Below, in pieces: positions 45,303 to 54,169 of a stretch of 64,000 bases of DNA; the first letter of the stretch is position 1, and every line of letters begins with the position of its first letter. The position numbers and the translations under genes are program-made. The notes beneath the pieces are model-generated. The model had not been told where the DNA came from and searched no databases. It worked only from the letters and a program-made list of their open reading frames with translations. The stretch comes from GCA-2720975 sp964467985. Lineage in GTDB: Bacteria; Planctomycetota; UBA1135; GCA-002686595. The stretch lies in contig CAYXTP010000006.1 in assembly GCA_964467985.1 (NCBI GenBank), forward strand, positions 124,001-188,000, written 5' to 3'.

Positions 45303-45397
45303 CGGGAGTGCATGGGAATCGAACCCACCGGCCCCGCTGTTCACGAGGCCCTACCGGCTTTGAAGACCGGGCGGCACACCAGCACCGATCCACTCCC
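45303..45397 (-). tRNA. selC: tRNA-Sec (anticodon UCA)
   Basis: 95 nt, with an encoded CCA following at 45302-45300. The 5' acceptor strand GGGAGTG (45397-45391) pairs with CACTCCC (45310-45304). The anticodon arm is CCGGT-CTTCAAA-GCCGG with TCA at 45363-45361. The variable arm is long (GGCCTCGT-GAACA-GCGGGGCC, 8 bp), a hallmark of tRNA-Sec. The T arm is GTGGG-TTCGATT-CCCAT. It decodes UGA for selenocysteine with SelB. It lies 3 kb from selD and 4 kb from selA on the same strand. The eighth acceptor pair reads G-G, a minor oddity. Confidence 0.93.
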
Positions 45398-45438
45398 ACC
45401 GAAGGGCTGGGAGTATAGCCCACGGCCGGCCTCCTACG

Positions 45439-47010
45439 TCAACGCGAAGTCGCCAGGGGCAGGAGTCGGCCCGGGGATCCGTGGCCCAGGCCGGCCGGTA
45501 GACCTGCCGCCCAGCGCAGGAGTTGCGGCTCGCCAGCGCGGAGCCCCTCGAGCCCGCAAGTGAACGGGATGCCCTCAGGACACTGATCAAAACCCCTGGG
45601 CAGTGCCAGGTTCAGGGTCCGGCCACCGCGTTGGGTGTGCCCGTTCAAGTTGGCGATCAAGTGGGCGTCCACGAGATCGCCGGGATGTTCGAGGGTCAGG
45701 TTCAAGGTGCGGCCGGCTCGACGCATGCTCAGACTTGCCCCGCGGTCCTGGGCCCCCTCGCGCAGGAGGCTCAGACGCCTTGCGAGCGGGTCCGCCACGG
45801 TCACCCTGCGCCGCACCAGGGGAGCGTCGAGCATCAGACCCTGCTCGGGCAATTCGCTGCCCGGCGGCTGTGGAGCCTGCGCCTGAAACAAGGCGCCGAA
45901 AAGGGGATCCGGTCCGGGTGAGCGAGCCCCTCCCTTGAGCGAAACGTCTATCGAGCGATCTTCGCCAGCCTGCAGCTCCAACACGCGTGGTAGCCCTGCG
46001 CAGTGAAAAGCTCCGCTGGGAAAAAAGAGCGAACACCGCGCGTGAACGGCAAAGGGGAACGGGTTGCGCAGTCCGATCTGCACCTCCCACTCTCCGTACC
46101 ACTCGCCGCGAGCGCGTGCATCTGCGGGTAGAGACTCCGGTTCGATAACTAGCTCGGGACAGTCAAGCGGGTAGGAGCCGTGGTCATCTGGTGCCCAGCG
46201 GCTGAGAGCACGAATGGCCATGGCACGCTGGGGATAGTTGGTGTTGAACCCCGTGAGGGGCAGGCGGCAGGCGCGCAGGATCTCGTCGGGATCGTCCAGG
46301 GACCAACTCCAACGCTCGCAGCCACGCCACGCATCGTCGGTGCTTTTCTGCATGCCCTGGGGTCCCCACCCTCCGGGGCCCACCCCAAAGGAAGCGATCC
46401 CGTTGCGCCGACACGTGCGCCGTGCTTCATCGCTAACTTGGTCGGCCAAGAGCATGGCGGGCAGACCCGCAAGTTGCGCTTCAATCACGACCTCGGACAA
46501 GAACGAAGCAATGCGCACGCGGGGCCGGGGGTGGATTTCATCGAGCTTCTCCAAGACCTCGCCCACCAGGCCAGTCTCCTTGAGTTCGATCATGTGCAAG
46601 GGCGCCGGCCCTTGGCCATCGGCGTCCAACTCCAGGACTTCATCGAAGAGTGGCACAGGTTCGCCCACAAAGCGCTTGCCAAACCAGCCACCCGCGTCGA
46701 CACCGAAGAGCTCTGGCATGTGTGTCTTGGAGAGCAGCGCACGACTGTTGGTCGTGCGCGTGAGAGTCTCGTCGTGCATCAGCACGGCCTCGCCGCTGGC
46801 GCAGGCGCGCAGATCGTATTCAAACCCATCCAGGCCGAGCTCGAGTGCGCGGCGCATGCCGGCCAGGGTGTTCTCTGGAGCCTCCCGGGGTACGCCACGG
46901 TGCCCCAGAATCCAGGGAGGTGACCCGACTCCGGGCTCCGCGGCTGGCGACCCACCGCCGCGGGGGTCTGGGACGTGCGCGTCTCGCTCCTCCCACGGGC
47001 CGCGGTTCAT
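45439..47010 (-). CDS. glycerophosphodiester phosphodiesterase with large C-terminal extension
   Basis: 523 residues. The GDPD domain (about 33-290) shows ILGHRGVPREAPENTLAGM (catalytic His-Arg and Glu), GFEYDLRACASGEAVLMHDETLTRTT (metal Glu and Asp, then His) and MIELKETG. It hydrolyses glycerophosphodiesters to glycerol-3-phosphate and alcohol. The remaining about 230 residues are beta-rich and not recognised (SLFFPSGAFHCAGLPRVLEL; LEHPGDLVDAHLIANLNGHT). No signal peptide is seen. It lies between the lipoprotein gene (7-bp gap upstream) and tRNA-Sec. Confidence 0.88.
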   Translation of the reverse strand: MNRGPWEERDAHVPDPRGGGSPAAEPGVGSPPWILGHRGVPREAPENTLAGMRRALELGLDGFEYDLRACASGEAVLMHDETLTRTTNSRALLSKTHMPELFGVDAGGWFGKRFVGEPVPLFDEVLELDADGQGPAPLHMIELKETGLVGEVLEKLDEIHPRPRVRIASFLSEVVIEAQLAGLPAMLLADQVSDEARRTCRRNGIASFGVGPGGWGPQGMQKSTDDAWRGCERWSWSLDDPDEILRACRLPLTGFNTNYPQRAMAIRALSRWAPDDHGSYPLDCPELVIEPESLPADARARGEWYGEWEVQIGLRNPFPFAVHARCSLFFPSGAFHCAGLPRVLELQAGEDRSIDVSLKGGARSPGPDPLFGALFQAQAPQPPGSELPEQGLMLDAPLVRRRVTVADPLARRLSLLREGAQDRGASLSMRRAGRTLNLTLEHPGDLVDAHLIANLNGHTQRGGRTLNLALPRGFDQCPEGIPFTCGLEGLRAGEPQLLRWAAGLPAGLGHGSPGRLLPLATSR

Positions 47011-47017
47011 GACGTCC

Positions 47018-48112
47018 CTAGTCCACTCGGGAAACGACGATCACTCGGCCCGAATAACCACAGGCCACGAGGCACGGGCCCAGCCCTGAGAGCGCTCCAC
47101 TTGTCAGGTGGTGCAGGCGATCGTCATCCTGGCCGATCACCGTGCGTTGGACCACGCGGTCGCCGGCTCGGATGCCTAGGCTCAGGTTGTCCGTCTCGGC
47201 CTCCCGTAGGGCGATCAGCCAAAGTTTCCCGTCGTAGCCCGCAGTCGCCATTTCCTGCCCATCAAGTTCTGGATCCAGGTCGACGAGAAGCGCGCCGCGC
47301 AGGGCTTGGTTGGAAATGGGGATGACCTGAACTCCGTTCCCGTCGACCAACCGCAGGTTGCCATCATTCGCCGACACGAGGGCTCGACTGGGTTGAGCGC
47401 TGACGCGTGCGAGCTGTGTTTGGAACTTGTCCAGAATCTCCAACTGCCAGCCCGCATCGGCCCGCCGCATGACACACAGGGAACCGTCATCGCAGGCCAA
47501 GACAACACCGCCGAGACCCGTTGCCGCGCCCTTGGCATTCCCCGGCAAGGGACCAAAGGACTCGGACACCAATTCGTCGTCGCCGCGGCTGAGCACGTTG
47601 ACCCGGCCCGAGAAACCAGCCAGGATCAGTTCGTCTCCTGCGTGGCGCGGATCCACGTCTCCGAAGGCCAGAGCGTGCAAGAGCGCTGTGTCCTCGAAAA
47701 GCTTCTCGCTGTGCCAAGTTCCGGCCTCTTTCCAATGCACCCATGCGGCCCCAGGCGCACCGCTTTCTTCCGATCCACGAGCCACGCCGACGGTGACCAA
47801 CTCGTCCCCGGGGAGATCGGGAAACAGGTCACATGCCAGGCACTGAATCTGCTCCCCCGGCAATTGGGCGACCTCTTCTTGGGCCCAACCACGGCCATCA
47901 AATCGCAAACAGAACACAGACCCATCTCCGGCGACGACTCCGATTTCCTGGCCCGGGTAGGCCGGGTCCAAGTCTCCTACTGTGCAACCGCCGAGCTTGA
48001 CGTTCAGTTCGGCTGCGGTTTCCTGCCACCAGAGCGGTGTTGAGGACGAACTCGCCGCGCAACCGCTCAAGAGCAGCGCAGCGCCGGGGAGGAAGGGGGG
48101 AAGGCGTTTCAT
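47018..48112 (-). CDS. hypothetical beta-propeller (FG-GAP-like) lipoprotein
   Basis: 364 residues with a lipoprotein signal ending LLLSGC (MKRLPPFLPGAALLLSGCAA). Repeats of the form GDLDPAYPGQEIGVVAGDGSV, GDVDPRHAGDELILAGFSGRV and DLDPELDGQEMATAGYDGKL mark an FG-GAP/VCBS-like propeller with calcium-binding-type DxDxD loops. The function is presumably surface binding. It lies in the selD-to-GDPD run on the minus strand, 47 bp downstream of selD, with no functional link to selenium that I can see. Confidence 0.75.
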   Translation of the reverse strand: MKRLPPFLPGAALLLSGCAASSSSTPLWWQETAAELNVKLGGCTVGDLDPAYPGQEIGVVAGDGSVFCLRFDGRGWAQEEVAQLPGEQIQCLACDLFPDLPGDELVTVGVARGSEESGAPGAAWVHWKEAGTWHSEKLFEDTALLHALAFGDVDPRHAGDELILAGFSGRVNVLSRGDDELVSESFGPLPGNAKGAATGLGGVVLACDDGSLCVMRRADAGWQLEILDKFQTQLARVSAQPSRALVSANDGNLRLVDGNGVQVIPISNQALRGALLVDLDPELDGQEMATAGYDGKLWLIALREAETDNLSLGIRAGDRVVQRTVIGQDDDRLHHLTSGALSGLGPCLVACGYSGRVIVVSRVD

Positions 48113-48159
48113 GATCGAGGGCGGAGACAGCCCTGGGGCGCACGGGAACAGCGGCTTCG

Positions 48160-49206
48160 TTAGCTCAAGACGATCGCGTGATCGCCCAGGTGACGGACTG
48201 AACCTACACAGTGTACGGGCACGTCCCGAGCGGCGAGTTCCGCTTCGAGGGTTGCCGCGTGCTCCTCACCCACGGCCATCAACAGTCCCCCAGAGGTCTC
48301 CGCATCAAAAACGATATCCACAAGCACCGAGTCGGCGCCGGCAGCGACTCTCACGTCCTCGCCCAGACTTGCCTTGCCTCGGGCGGATCCGCCGCTGAGG
48401 ACCCCATCCGCTGCCAACTCGTAGGCGCCAGGGAAAATAGGTAGGGCCTGCAGGTCGAATTCCAGAGTCATGCCACTGGCCTTGGCGATGTTGTGCGCAT
48501 GCCCCACAAGGCCAAAGCCTGTGATGTCCGTACAGGTATTGATCGCCACCGCACCCATGGCCTCAGCAGCCGCAGAGTTGAGCGTGGCCATCACTTGGGC
48601 AGCCTCGGCAACTTGTTCCAGTGGGATGCGCTGCAGCTTGCCGGCCGTGGTCATGCTGCCCATGCCCAGTGGTTTGGTGAGGTAGAGCCGGTCCCCAGGC
48701 TGGGCTCCGGCGTTGGCGGTGACCTTGCTGCGGGCCACTGTCCCCGTAACGGAGAATCCAAATAGTGGCTCGGCGCTCACCACCGTGTGGCCACCGGCGA
48801 TCACGGCCCCGGCCTCGCGCACCTTGTCGAAACCACCGCGGAAAATCTCCTGCACCCACTCGGGGGAGAAGTCGGCCGGGAAACCGGCCAGATTCAAGAC
48901 GGAGAGCGGGCGACCGCCCATGGCGTAGACGTCGGAAAGCGAGTTGGCCGCCGCGACCGCACCGTAGAGGTAGGGGTCGTCGAGCACCGGTGGGAAGAAA
49001 TCCACGGTTTGCACCAAGGCCAACTCGGCGTTGCCCTCGAGCGCAACGACACCCGCGTCGTCCACCGTCTGGGGACCCACGAGTAGGCGCTCGTCGGCCG
49101 CAGGATTGACATCACGCAGCACCTGCGTGAGCTGCCCCATGGGCATCTTGGCGGCTCAGCCTGCGCAGGCTGCGTAATCGGTCAGTCGTTTGTGTTCTGA
49201 ACTCAT
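48160..49206 (-). CDS. selD: selenide, water dikinase containing selenocysteine (Sec17, TGA)
   Basis: 348 residues with Sec at 17. The frame from the ATG at 49206 reads MSSEHKRLTDYAACAG, an in-frame TGA (49158-49156), then AAKMPMGQL. This aligns with SelD LTxYSxGAGCGCK and the common AG[CU]AAK form, placing TGA at the catalytic Cys/Sec site. The rest is standard: LVGPQTVDDAGVV, VDFFPPVLDDPYLYGAVAAANSLSDVYAMGG, GGHTV, CTDITGFGLVGHA and DAETSGGLLMAVG. SelD makes selenophosphate from selenide and ATP. It lies 56 bp downstream of selA. A start at 49146 would remove the catalytic residue. Confidence 0.94.
49129..49158 (-). promoter_or_regulatory. candidate bacterial SECIS element in selD
   Basis: Reading from the TGA: U-GAGC, 8 unpaired bases, UGCCC-AUG-GGGCA, GCUC. 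The lower stem GAGC/GCUC (49157-49154 with 49132-49129) and upper stem UGCCC/GGGCA (49145-49141 with 49137-49133) stack with a 5' bulge and a 3-nt loop about 18 nt after the UGA, the distance expected for SelB-binding hairpins. Confidence 0.6.
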
Positions 49207-49262
49207 GTCAGGGGTGGGTGTAGTCGATCCCCAGGCCCTGGGCAAGTGTGCAAACCCAAGGC

Positions 49263-50678
49263 CTACTTCAGCTCTCCGAACAAGCGCAGCAACTCATCGT
49301 TTTCGCCGGGCAGTAGGGTGCGCGGGTCGAGCACCAAGGCCCCTTCATGAATGCGTGTGAAGAGGGGCGGATCACTCGCCCGCAATTCAGCGGCAAGTTC
49401 ATCCACCGAACGCTTGCTCGATGTTACGCGCACGACATGTGTGGGCAAGTACTCTCCCGGTGCGGAGCCACTACCGGGTTCCGACTCGCCCGCGCAGACT
49501 TGGGCCTCGAATTCGTCGAGACCATTAAGGGCTCGGGCCAGGTCTTGGGCGGGCCCCTTGAGCGCATCCGCTTCAGCCAAGAGCATGCGCCTGGCGGGAA
49601 TCTCATCCCCGCGCCCTGCGAGCAGAAGCCCGAGAGTCGCTTCGAGGCCCGCCAAGATGGTCTTGTCCAAGCGTGTGGCCCGGTACAGCGGGTTCTTGCG
49701 CAGGGCAGCGATGCGCTCGGCCCCGCCCACGATGATCCCCGCTTGGGGTCCACCGAGCAGCTTGTCTCCGGAGAAGGAAATGACCTCGAGTCCGCTGGCT
49801 ACGGCATCGCGGACCAAAGTCTCTCCGCCCAGCATGCCGAGGGGCCTGGCGCCCGTGGCCTCGATGCGACCCGAGCCCAGGTCGAACGCGGTCACAATGC
49901 CGTGTGCCCGGCCGAGTTCAGCCAACTCCTGCATGGGGACTTCTTCGATGAAGCCCAGCATCTTGAAATTGCTGCTGTGCACCTTCATGAGCAGGCCCGT
50001 TTCGGGCCCGATGGCACGCTCGTAGTCGGCGCAGCGGGTGCGGTTCGTGGCACCCACCTCGACCAGCCGCACGCCGGCCGCGCGCATCACGTCGGGCACG
50101 CGGAAGGACCCACCGATTTCAACCAGCTCACCACGCGAGACGATGGCCTCGCGCCCGCTGGCGAAGGTGTGCATGGTCAGAAAGGCTGCGGCGGCGTTGT
50201 TGTTCACTGCGATGGCGGCCTCGCAACCGAGCAGACGGTGGAGCAACGCACTCAGACGGTCATCGCGCTGGTTGCGCTGACCACTGAAGCGGTCGACCTC
50301 AAGCACGCAATAGGCCTCAGCGGCCTTGGCCATGGCTGCTGCGACCTCCGGGTGCACCGGCGAGCGCCCCAGCCCAGTGTGCAACACGACGCCCGTGGCG
50401 TTGATCGCACGCTGGACCCCACGGCCGCGCTCCTGGGCTGCGCGGCGACCGATCGCGCGTTGCAAACCGTCAGACTGCAGCCGTTCCTGCAGAGCTTCGG
50501 TCGTCAGGGTCCCTGAGCGGATCTCCTGCCGCCATGCGTCCAGCTCCTCGGTCACAAAGACGGCAACCAACTCGCCGCCGAGCTCATCGCTCCAGGCCGC
50601 GATCGTGGGATCACGCAGGGCATCGTCTACTGCGGGCAAGAGACGGTAGGGATTCGGGTGGATCTCTTTGGGGCTCAT
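49263..50678 (-). CDS. selA: L-seryl-tRNA(Sec) selenium transferase
   Basis: 471 residues from the ATG at 50678, near E. coli SelA length (463). An earlier ATG at 50801 would run into dagK. The N-terminal tRNA-binding part (LLPAVDDALRDPTIAAW) is followed by the PLP fold: INATGVVLHTGLGRSPV, CEAAIAVNNNAAAAFL, VEVGATNRTRCADYERAI, FDLGSGRIEATG, and SFSGDKLLGGPQAGII with PLP-lysine 306. It converts Ser-tRNA(Sec) to Sec-tRNA(Sec) using selenophosphate from SelD. It is divergent from dagK with a 43-bp intergenic gap; selD follows on the same strand. Confidence 0.97.
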   Translation of the reverse strand: MSPKEIHPNPYRLLPAVDDALRDPTIAAWSDELGGELVAVFVTEELDAWRQEIRSGTLTTEALQERLQSDGLQRAIGRRAAQERGRGVQRAINATGVVLHTGLGRSPVHPEVAAAMAKAAEAYCVLEVDRFSGQRNQRDDRLSALLHRLLGCEAAIAVNNNAAAAFLTMHTFASGREAIVSRGELVEIGGSFRVPDVMRAAGVRLVEVGATNRTRCADYERAIGPETGLLMKVHSSNFKMLGFIEEVPMQELAELGRAHGIVTAFDLGSGRIEATGARPLGMLGGETLVRDAVASGLEVISFSGDKLLGGPQAGIIVGGAERIAALRKNPLYRATRLDKTILAGLEATLGLLLAGRGDEIPARRMLLAEADALKGPAQDLARALNGLDEFEAQVCAGESEPGSGSAPGEYLPTHVVRVTSSKRSVDELAAELRASDPPLFTRIHEGALVLDPRTLLPGENDELLRLFGELK

Positions 50679-50721
50679 GGTTTGGCCCAGTGTACGCCCT
50701 CGATGCGCTACCATCGCCCCC

Positions 50722-51603
50722 ATGCCCCCCGCAGCCTTCCAGCGAGCGTTGATCGTGGTCAATCCGATCGCGGGCAAGGGACATGCCCGCAAGGCCGCCA
50801 ACGCACTGCAGCAAGGTCTTGAGGAAGTGGGGTTGAGCGTTGAGGTCTACGAGACGGGTGCCCGAGGTGACGCGGCCCTGCGAGTTGCGGGGTTGGATCC
50901 CGGTGTGGACCTGGTGGTCTCCGTTGGCGGAGATGGAACCCTGGCCGAGGTCTTGGAGACCCTCGACCCGAGCGTTCCGGTTGCCGTCCTGCCCCTAGGT
51001 ACGGCGAACGTCCTGGGCCTGGAACTGCGTCTCCCGCGCGAGGCCGCGGGCTTGGTCCGCGCCATCGCCGCGGGCAAGACCACTGGGCTGGACACCGCCC
51101 GCGTCAACGGCAGGATCAGCTTCCTCGTCACCGGCGTCGGCCTGGACGGAGCCATTGTCGAAGACGTGGAAGCGCGCCGCACGGGGCCCATCAACAAGTT
51201 TTTCTACGTGCGCTCAGTACTACGCACCTTCATGCACTACCGCCCCTCAATCCTCACCGTACGCGTCGACGACGAGGCCCTTGCTGGAACCTGGGCCTGG
51301 GTCTTGGTGACCAACGTGCGCGGCTACGGGGGTGTGGTGCGCCTGGCGACCGACGGCAAGCTGGACGACGGCTTGTTTGAGGTCGTTCTCTTCCCGCGCG
51401 CGGGCCCCCTCTCGCTCTTGGGCTACGCTTTGCGCGCGCTGATGGGGCGCTTGCCCGGCGGATCTTGCAAAATGGTGCGCGCCTCCCGCGTGCAAATTGA
51501 GGCCGACCGTCCCACTCCCGTTCAGATTGACGGGGACTTCGCTGGCCAAACCCCCATAGAGTTCGAGACCCGGCCGCAATGCCATCGACTCCTGATCCCA
51601 TGA
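50722..51603 (+). CDS. DagK/YegS-family lipid kinase
   Basis: 293 residues from the ATG at 50722. ALIVVNPIAGKGHA at the start, LVVSVGGDGTLAEVLETL (nucleotide loop GGDGT), VAVLPLGTANVLGLEL and the late VQIDGDFAGQTPIEFE match diacylglycerol/sphingosine-type lipid kinases (DAGK_cat). It probably phosphorylates a membrane lipid such as diacylglycerol at the inner membrane. It overlaps kdsA by ATGA at 51600, so the two are cotranscribed, suggesting an envelope-lipid module. Confidence 0.92.
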   Translation: MPPAAFQRALIVVNPIAGKGHARKAANALQQGLEEVGLSVEVYETGARGDAALRVAGLDPGVDLVVSVGGDGTLAEVLETLDPSVPVAVLPLGTANVLGLELRLPREAAGLVRAIAAGKTTGLDTARVNGRISFLVTGVGLDGAIVEDVEARRTGPINKFFYVRSVLRTFMHYRPSILTVRVDDEALAGTWAWVLVTNVRGYGGVVRLATDGKLDDGLFEVVLFPRAGPLSLLGYALRALMGRLPGGSCKMVRASRVQIEADRPTPVQIDGDFAGQTPIEFETRPQCHRLLIP

Positions 51604-52430
51604 CCTGCCCCACCCACCCCGTCGAGGTTCGCGGCCGCACGCTGGGCGCCGAGAGCCTCTTCTTCGTCGCCGGCCCCTGCGTGCTCGAGACGAGGGAGTT
51701 GGCGTTCGACATCGCCGGAACGCTCCAGGAGTTGTTCGCCGCGCGGGATCTGCCCTTTGTCTTCAAGGCCAGTTTCGACAAGGCCAATCGATCCAGCCTG
51801 CAGGGTGGCCGCGGTGTGGGCATGGAACAGGGTCTGGAGTGGTTGGCTGCGATCGGCTCGGAGCTCGACCTGCCCGTGCTGACCGATGTGCACTTGCCGG
51901 AGCAATGCGCCAGCGCGGCCGAGGTGGCGGACATCCTTCAGATTCCAGCCTTCCTCTGCCGCCAAACGGACCTGCTCCTCGCCGCCGCGGCCACAGGGCG
52001 AGCGATCAACATCAAGAAGGGGCAGTTCCTCGCGCCATGGGATCTAGACAACGCCACGCAGAAGGTGACGGAGAGCGGCAACCCCAACGTGCTGCTCACC
52101 GAACGGGGCACGAGTTTCGGTTACGGCCGATTGGTGGTGGACATGACCGGTCTAGAACTCTTGGGCGCACATGGGCAGCCCGTGATCTTTGATGCCACGC
52201 ACTCCGTGCAAGAACCGGGCGCCCGAGGGACGTCCACTGGCGGGGACCGCAACAAGGTGCCCGCCTTAGCTCGCGCTGCCGTCGCCACTGGACACGTTCA
52301 CGGGCTCTTCTTTGAAGTGCATCCCGATCCGGATTCATCCCCGTCTGATGGACCGAACATGCTGCAGCTCGACAAGTTTGAGCGTGTGCTCGACGGGGTC
52401 TTGGCCGTGCACGGCGCCTTGGAATCCTAG
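51600..52430 (+). CDS. kdsA: 3-deoxy-8-phosphooctulonate synthase (KDO-8-P synthase)
   Basis: 276 residues from the ATG at 51600, chosen because it overlaps the dagK stop as ATGA (an ATG at 51579 is also in frame). FFVAGPCVLETRELAFDI, VFKASFDKANRSSLQGGRG, LTDVHLPEQ, AFLCRQTDLLLAAAATGRAINIKKGQF, GTSFGYGRLVVDM and FEVHPDPDSSPSDGPNML are diagnostic. It condenses PEP with arabinose-5-phosphate in lipopolysaccharide KDO synthesis, implying a KDO-containing outer membrane. It converges with the phosphatase gene (4-bp overlap). Confidence 0.97.
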   Translation: MTCPTHPVEVRGRTLGAESLFFVAGPCVLETRELAFDIAGTLQELFAARDLPFVFKASFDKANRSSLQGGRGVGMEQGLEWLAAIGSELDLPVLTDVHLPEQCASAAEVADILQIPAFLCRQTDLLLAAAATGRAINIKKGQFLAPWDLDNATQKVTESGNPNVLLTERGTSFGYGRLVVDMTGLELLGAHGQPVIFDATHSVQEPGARGTSTGGDRNKVPALARAAVATGHVHGLFFEVHPDPDSSPSDGPNMLQLDKFERVLDGVLAVHGALES

Positions 52431-54169
52431 TCGCTGTCTGACGCTTCTTGGCGATCGGCTGGCGGGCTTTCAGACCTCGCCTTGGGGGACTCGCGCAGGT
52501 CCCTTCCATCGATTGGCTCGAGCGGCTTGAGGCCCAACAAAGGCAGCAGAGTCGGGAGCACATCCCGTGAACCCGCGCGTTCGTAAGAGCGACCCTGGGG
52601 AAAGGGCGCACCCAAGAAAGCCAACGGAATTCGGCGGTCGTATGGATACGGACTCCCGTGGCTCGTGCCCCGGCCCGACGACATGAGCACCCACGGGTCG
52701 GGACGCAGCACGACATCCAGGTTGCGACCGGGATAGGAGCTGGCTCGATACAAGTCCAACCACGGATCCTCTCCAATCGACTTGGCCGGATCTGAGCTGG
52801 TCAATTCTTCAAGGGTGTAGGCCTCTGCGACCCAATGGGCCTTGGTGCAGGCCTCGGCCAGCGTGCGCCGCAGGAACGCGGGGTCGATTCCAGAAGCGGC
52901 CACTTCGAGCGGATCGAAACTGAGTCCGCGCCCGTCGAACCCCAACTTGAAGCGCAGTCCGTGGACATCTTCCAGCGCGCGAGTCACCTGGCCTCTGAAG
53001 ACGCCCATCTCTGGGATCCGGATGCGCTTGGCTCCCACGCCTCGAGCCTGCAAGGCCTCCGGTAATTCCAGGACACCGTGGTCCGAGGTCAGCACTGCCA
53101 CCCAACGCCCGCGTCCTACACCTTGGTCCAGCAGGTCGAGAAACTGACCGAGCGTCTTGTCTGTCCGTAGCAGGGTGTCCGTCACCTCCCAGCTGTAGGG
53201 ACCGAATGAATGGCCGACGGCATCGCAACTGGAAAGAGAAACGGCCAGCAGGTCCGGGTGTTCGTCTTGGCCCAGGTCCAAAGCCACCAGAGCTCGAGCA
53301 GCAACCTCCAGGGTGAATTGATCGCCCAGCGGATATCCGTACAGCGCGGAGGCCAGTGCCTTGGTCTGCGCGGCGGCAGCTTGCCTGTCGTCGCCGTCAG
53401 CGATTGCCTGGTTGTAGCCCGGCAGGCGGTATGGAAAGTGGATGCCCTGTTCTCCGTAGGGGGACTCACCGTCTCGGTTGTCCTCAGCGGTTCCCAGGGG
53501 GCTCGGATCCGAATCAAAACTCGGCGTCCATTCCCACGCGGCGGCGCGGTTCGTCCAGGTGCGGTTCCACTGGTCGACAAACGCGGGCAATTCGGTGCCG
53601 TAGTGCGTCGAACTCATGAAGCCCCCGGATGTGCGATCCCACCACACCGCCCAGGCCGGAGTGGGGCCGGACAAGAAGATGGCGGAACGATCCTTCATCG
53701 AAACGGCGAACACACGTGATTCGGGATCCGACCGGAGTAGGGTCTCGGCCAGAGTGAGCGCCTTCAAGCGGTGCGCTGAACTTCCCGCTCGAGACGGCAC
53801 GACTCCGTCGGTGGTCAAGGCGTAGGAGCTGGAATCGCCCACGCAGTAGATTCGCTTTCCCAAGGAGCGCTCGAAGAACAGGTTGCCGACGATGCCATGG
53901 CGGCTGGGCAAACTCCCCGTGGAAAGGGTGGCGTGTCCAGGACCTGTCTCGGTCAGCGCGTACTCGAGACTTGCCTTGGGGTAGGCACGACCCTTGTTCC
54001 AAAACCGGGCCAGTCCACCGTCCAGCCAGGGACTCAGTCGATCCAGCTGCTCGGGGATCAATTGATCGCAAACAACGAGCACCACCAGCGCGGGCGGATC
54101 GCCCTGGGAAGCCAGGGGTGGATCCTGGGCCGGCGCACAGCAGGCAAGCAGAGGCAAAATGGGAAGCAT
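52427..54169 (-). CDS. alkaline-phosphatase-family (type I phosphodiesterase-like) exported protein
   Basis: 580 residues from the ATG at 54169 with a signal sequence (MLPILPLLACCAPAQ). Nucleophile region TETGPGHATLSTGSLPSRHG (Thr in the metal site), then SLSSCDAVGHSFGP (Asp and His ligands), VLTSDHGVLELPE and a late HGSPYPYDRRIPLAFLG give the complete metal-ligand set of PafA-like phosphomonoesterases. It probably acts in the periplasm on phosphate esters. The long upstream gap 54170-54776 separates it from the sigma gene. Confidence 0.9.
   Translation of the reverse strand: MLPILPLLACCAPAQDPPLASQGDPPALVVLVVCDQLIPEQLDRLSPWLDGGLARFWNKGRAYPKASLEYALTETGPGHATLSTGSLPSRHGIVGNLFFERSLGKRIYCVGDSSSYALTTDGVVPSRAGSSAHRLKALTLAETLLRSDPESRVFAVSMKDRSAIFLSGPTPAWAVWWDRTSGGFMSSTHYGTELPAFVDQWNRTWTNRAAAWEWTPSFDSDPSPLGTAEDNRDGESPYGEQGIHFPYRLPGYNQAIADGDDRQAAAAQTKALASALYGYPLGDQFTLEVAARALVALDLGQDEHPDLLAVSLSSCDAVGHSFGPYSWEVTDTLLRTDKTLGQFLDLLDQGVGRGRWVAVLTSDHGVLELPEALQARGVGAKRIRIPEMGVFRGQVTRALEDVHGLRFKLGFDGRGLSFDPLEVAASGIDPAFLRRTLAEACTKAHWVAEAYTLEELTSSDPAKSIGEDPWLDLYRASSYPGRNLDVVLRPDPWVLMSSGRGTSHGSPYPYDRRIPLAFLGAPFPQGRSYERAGSRDVLPTLLPLLGLKPLEPIDGRDLRESPKARSESPPADRQEASDSD

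Noticed and set aside
48160..49146. selD starting at the ATG at 49146
   Set aside because: This start removes the catalytic Sec17 and the conserved LTDY...AAK block, which are in frame through the TGA.
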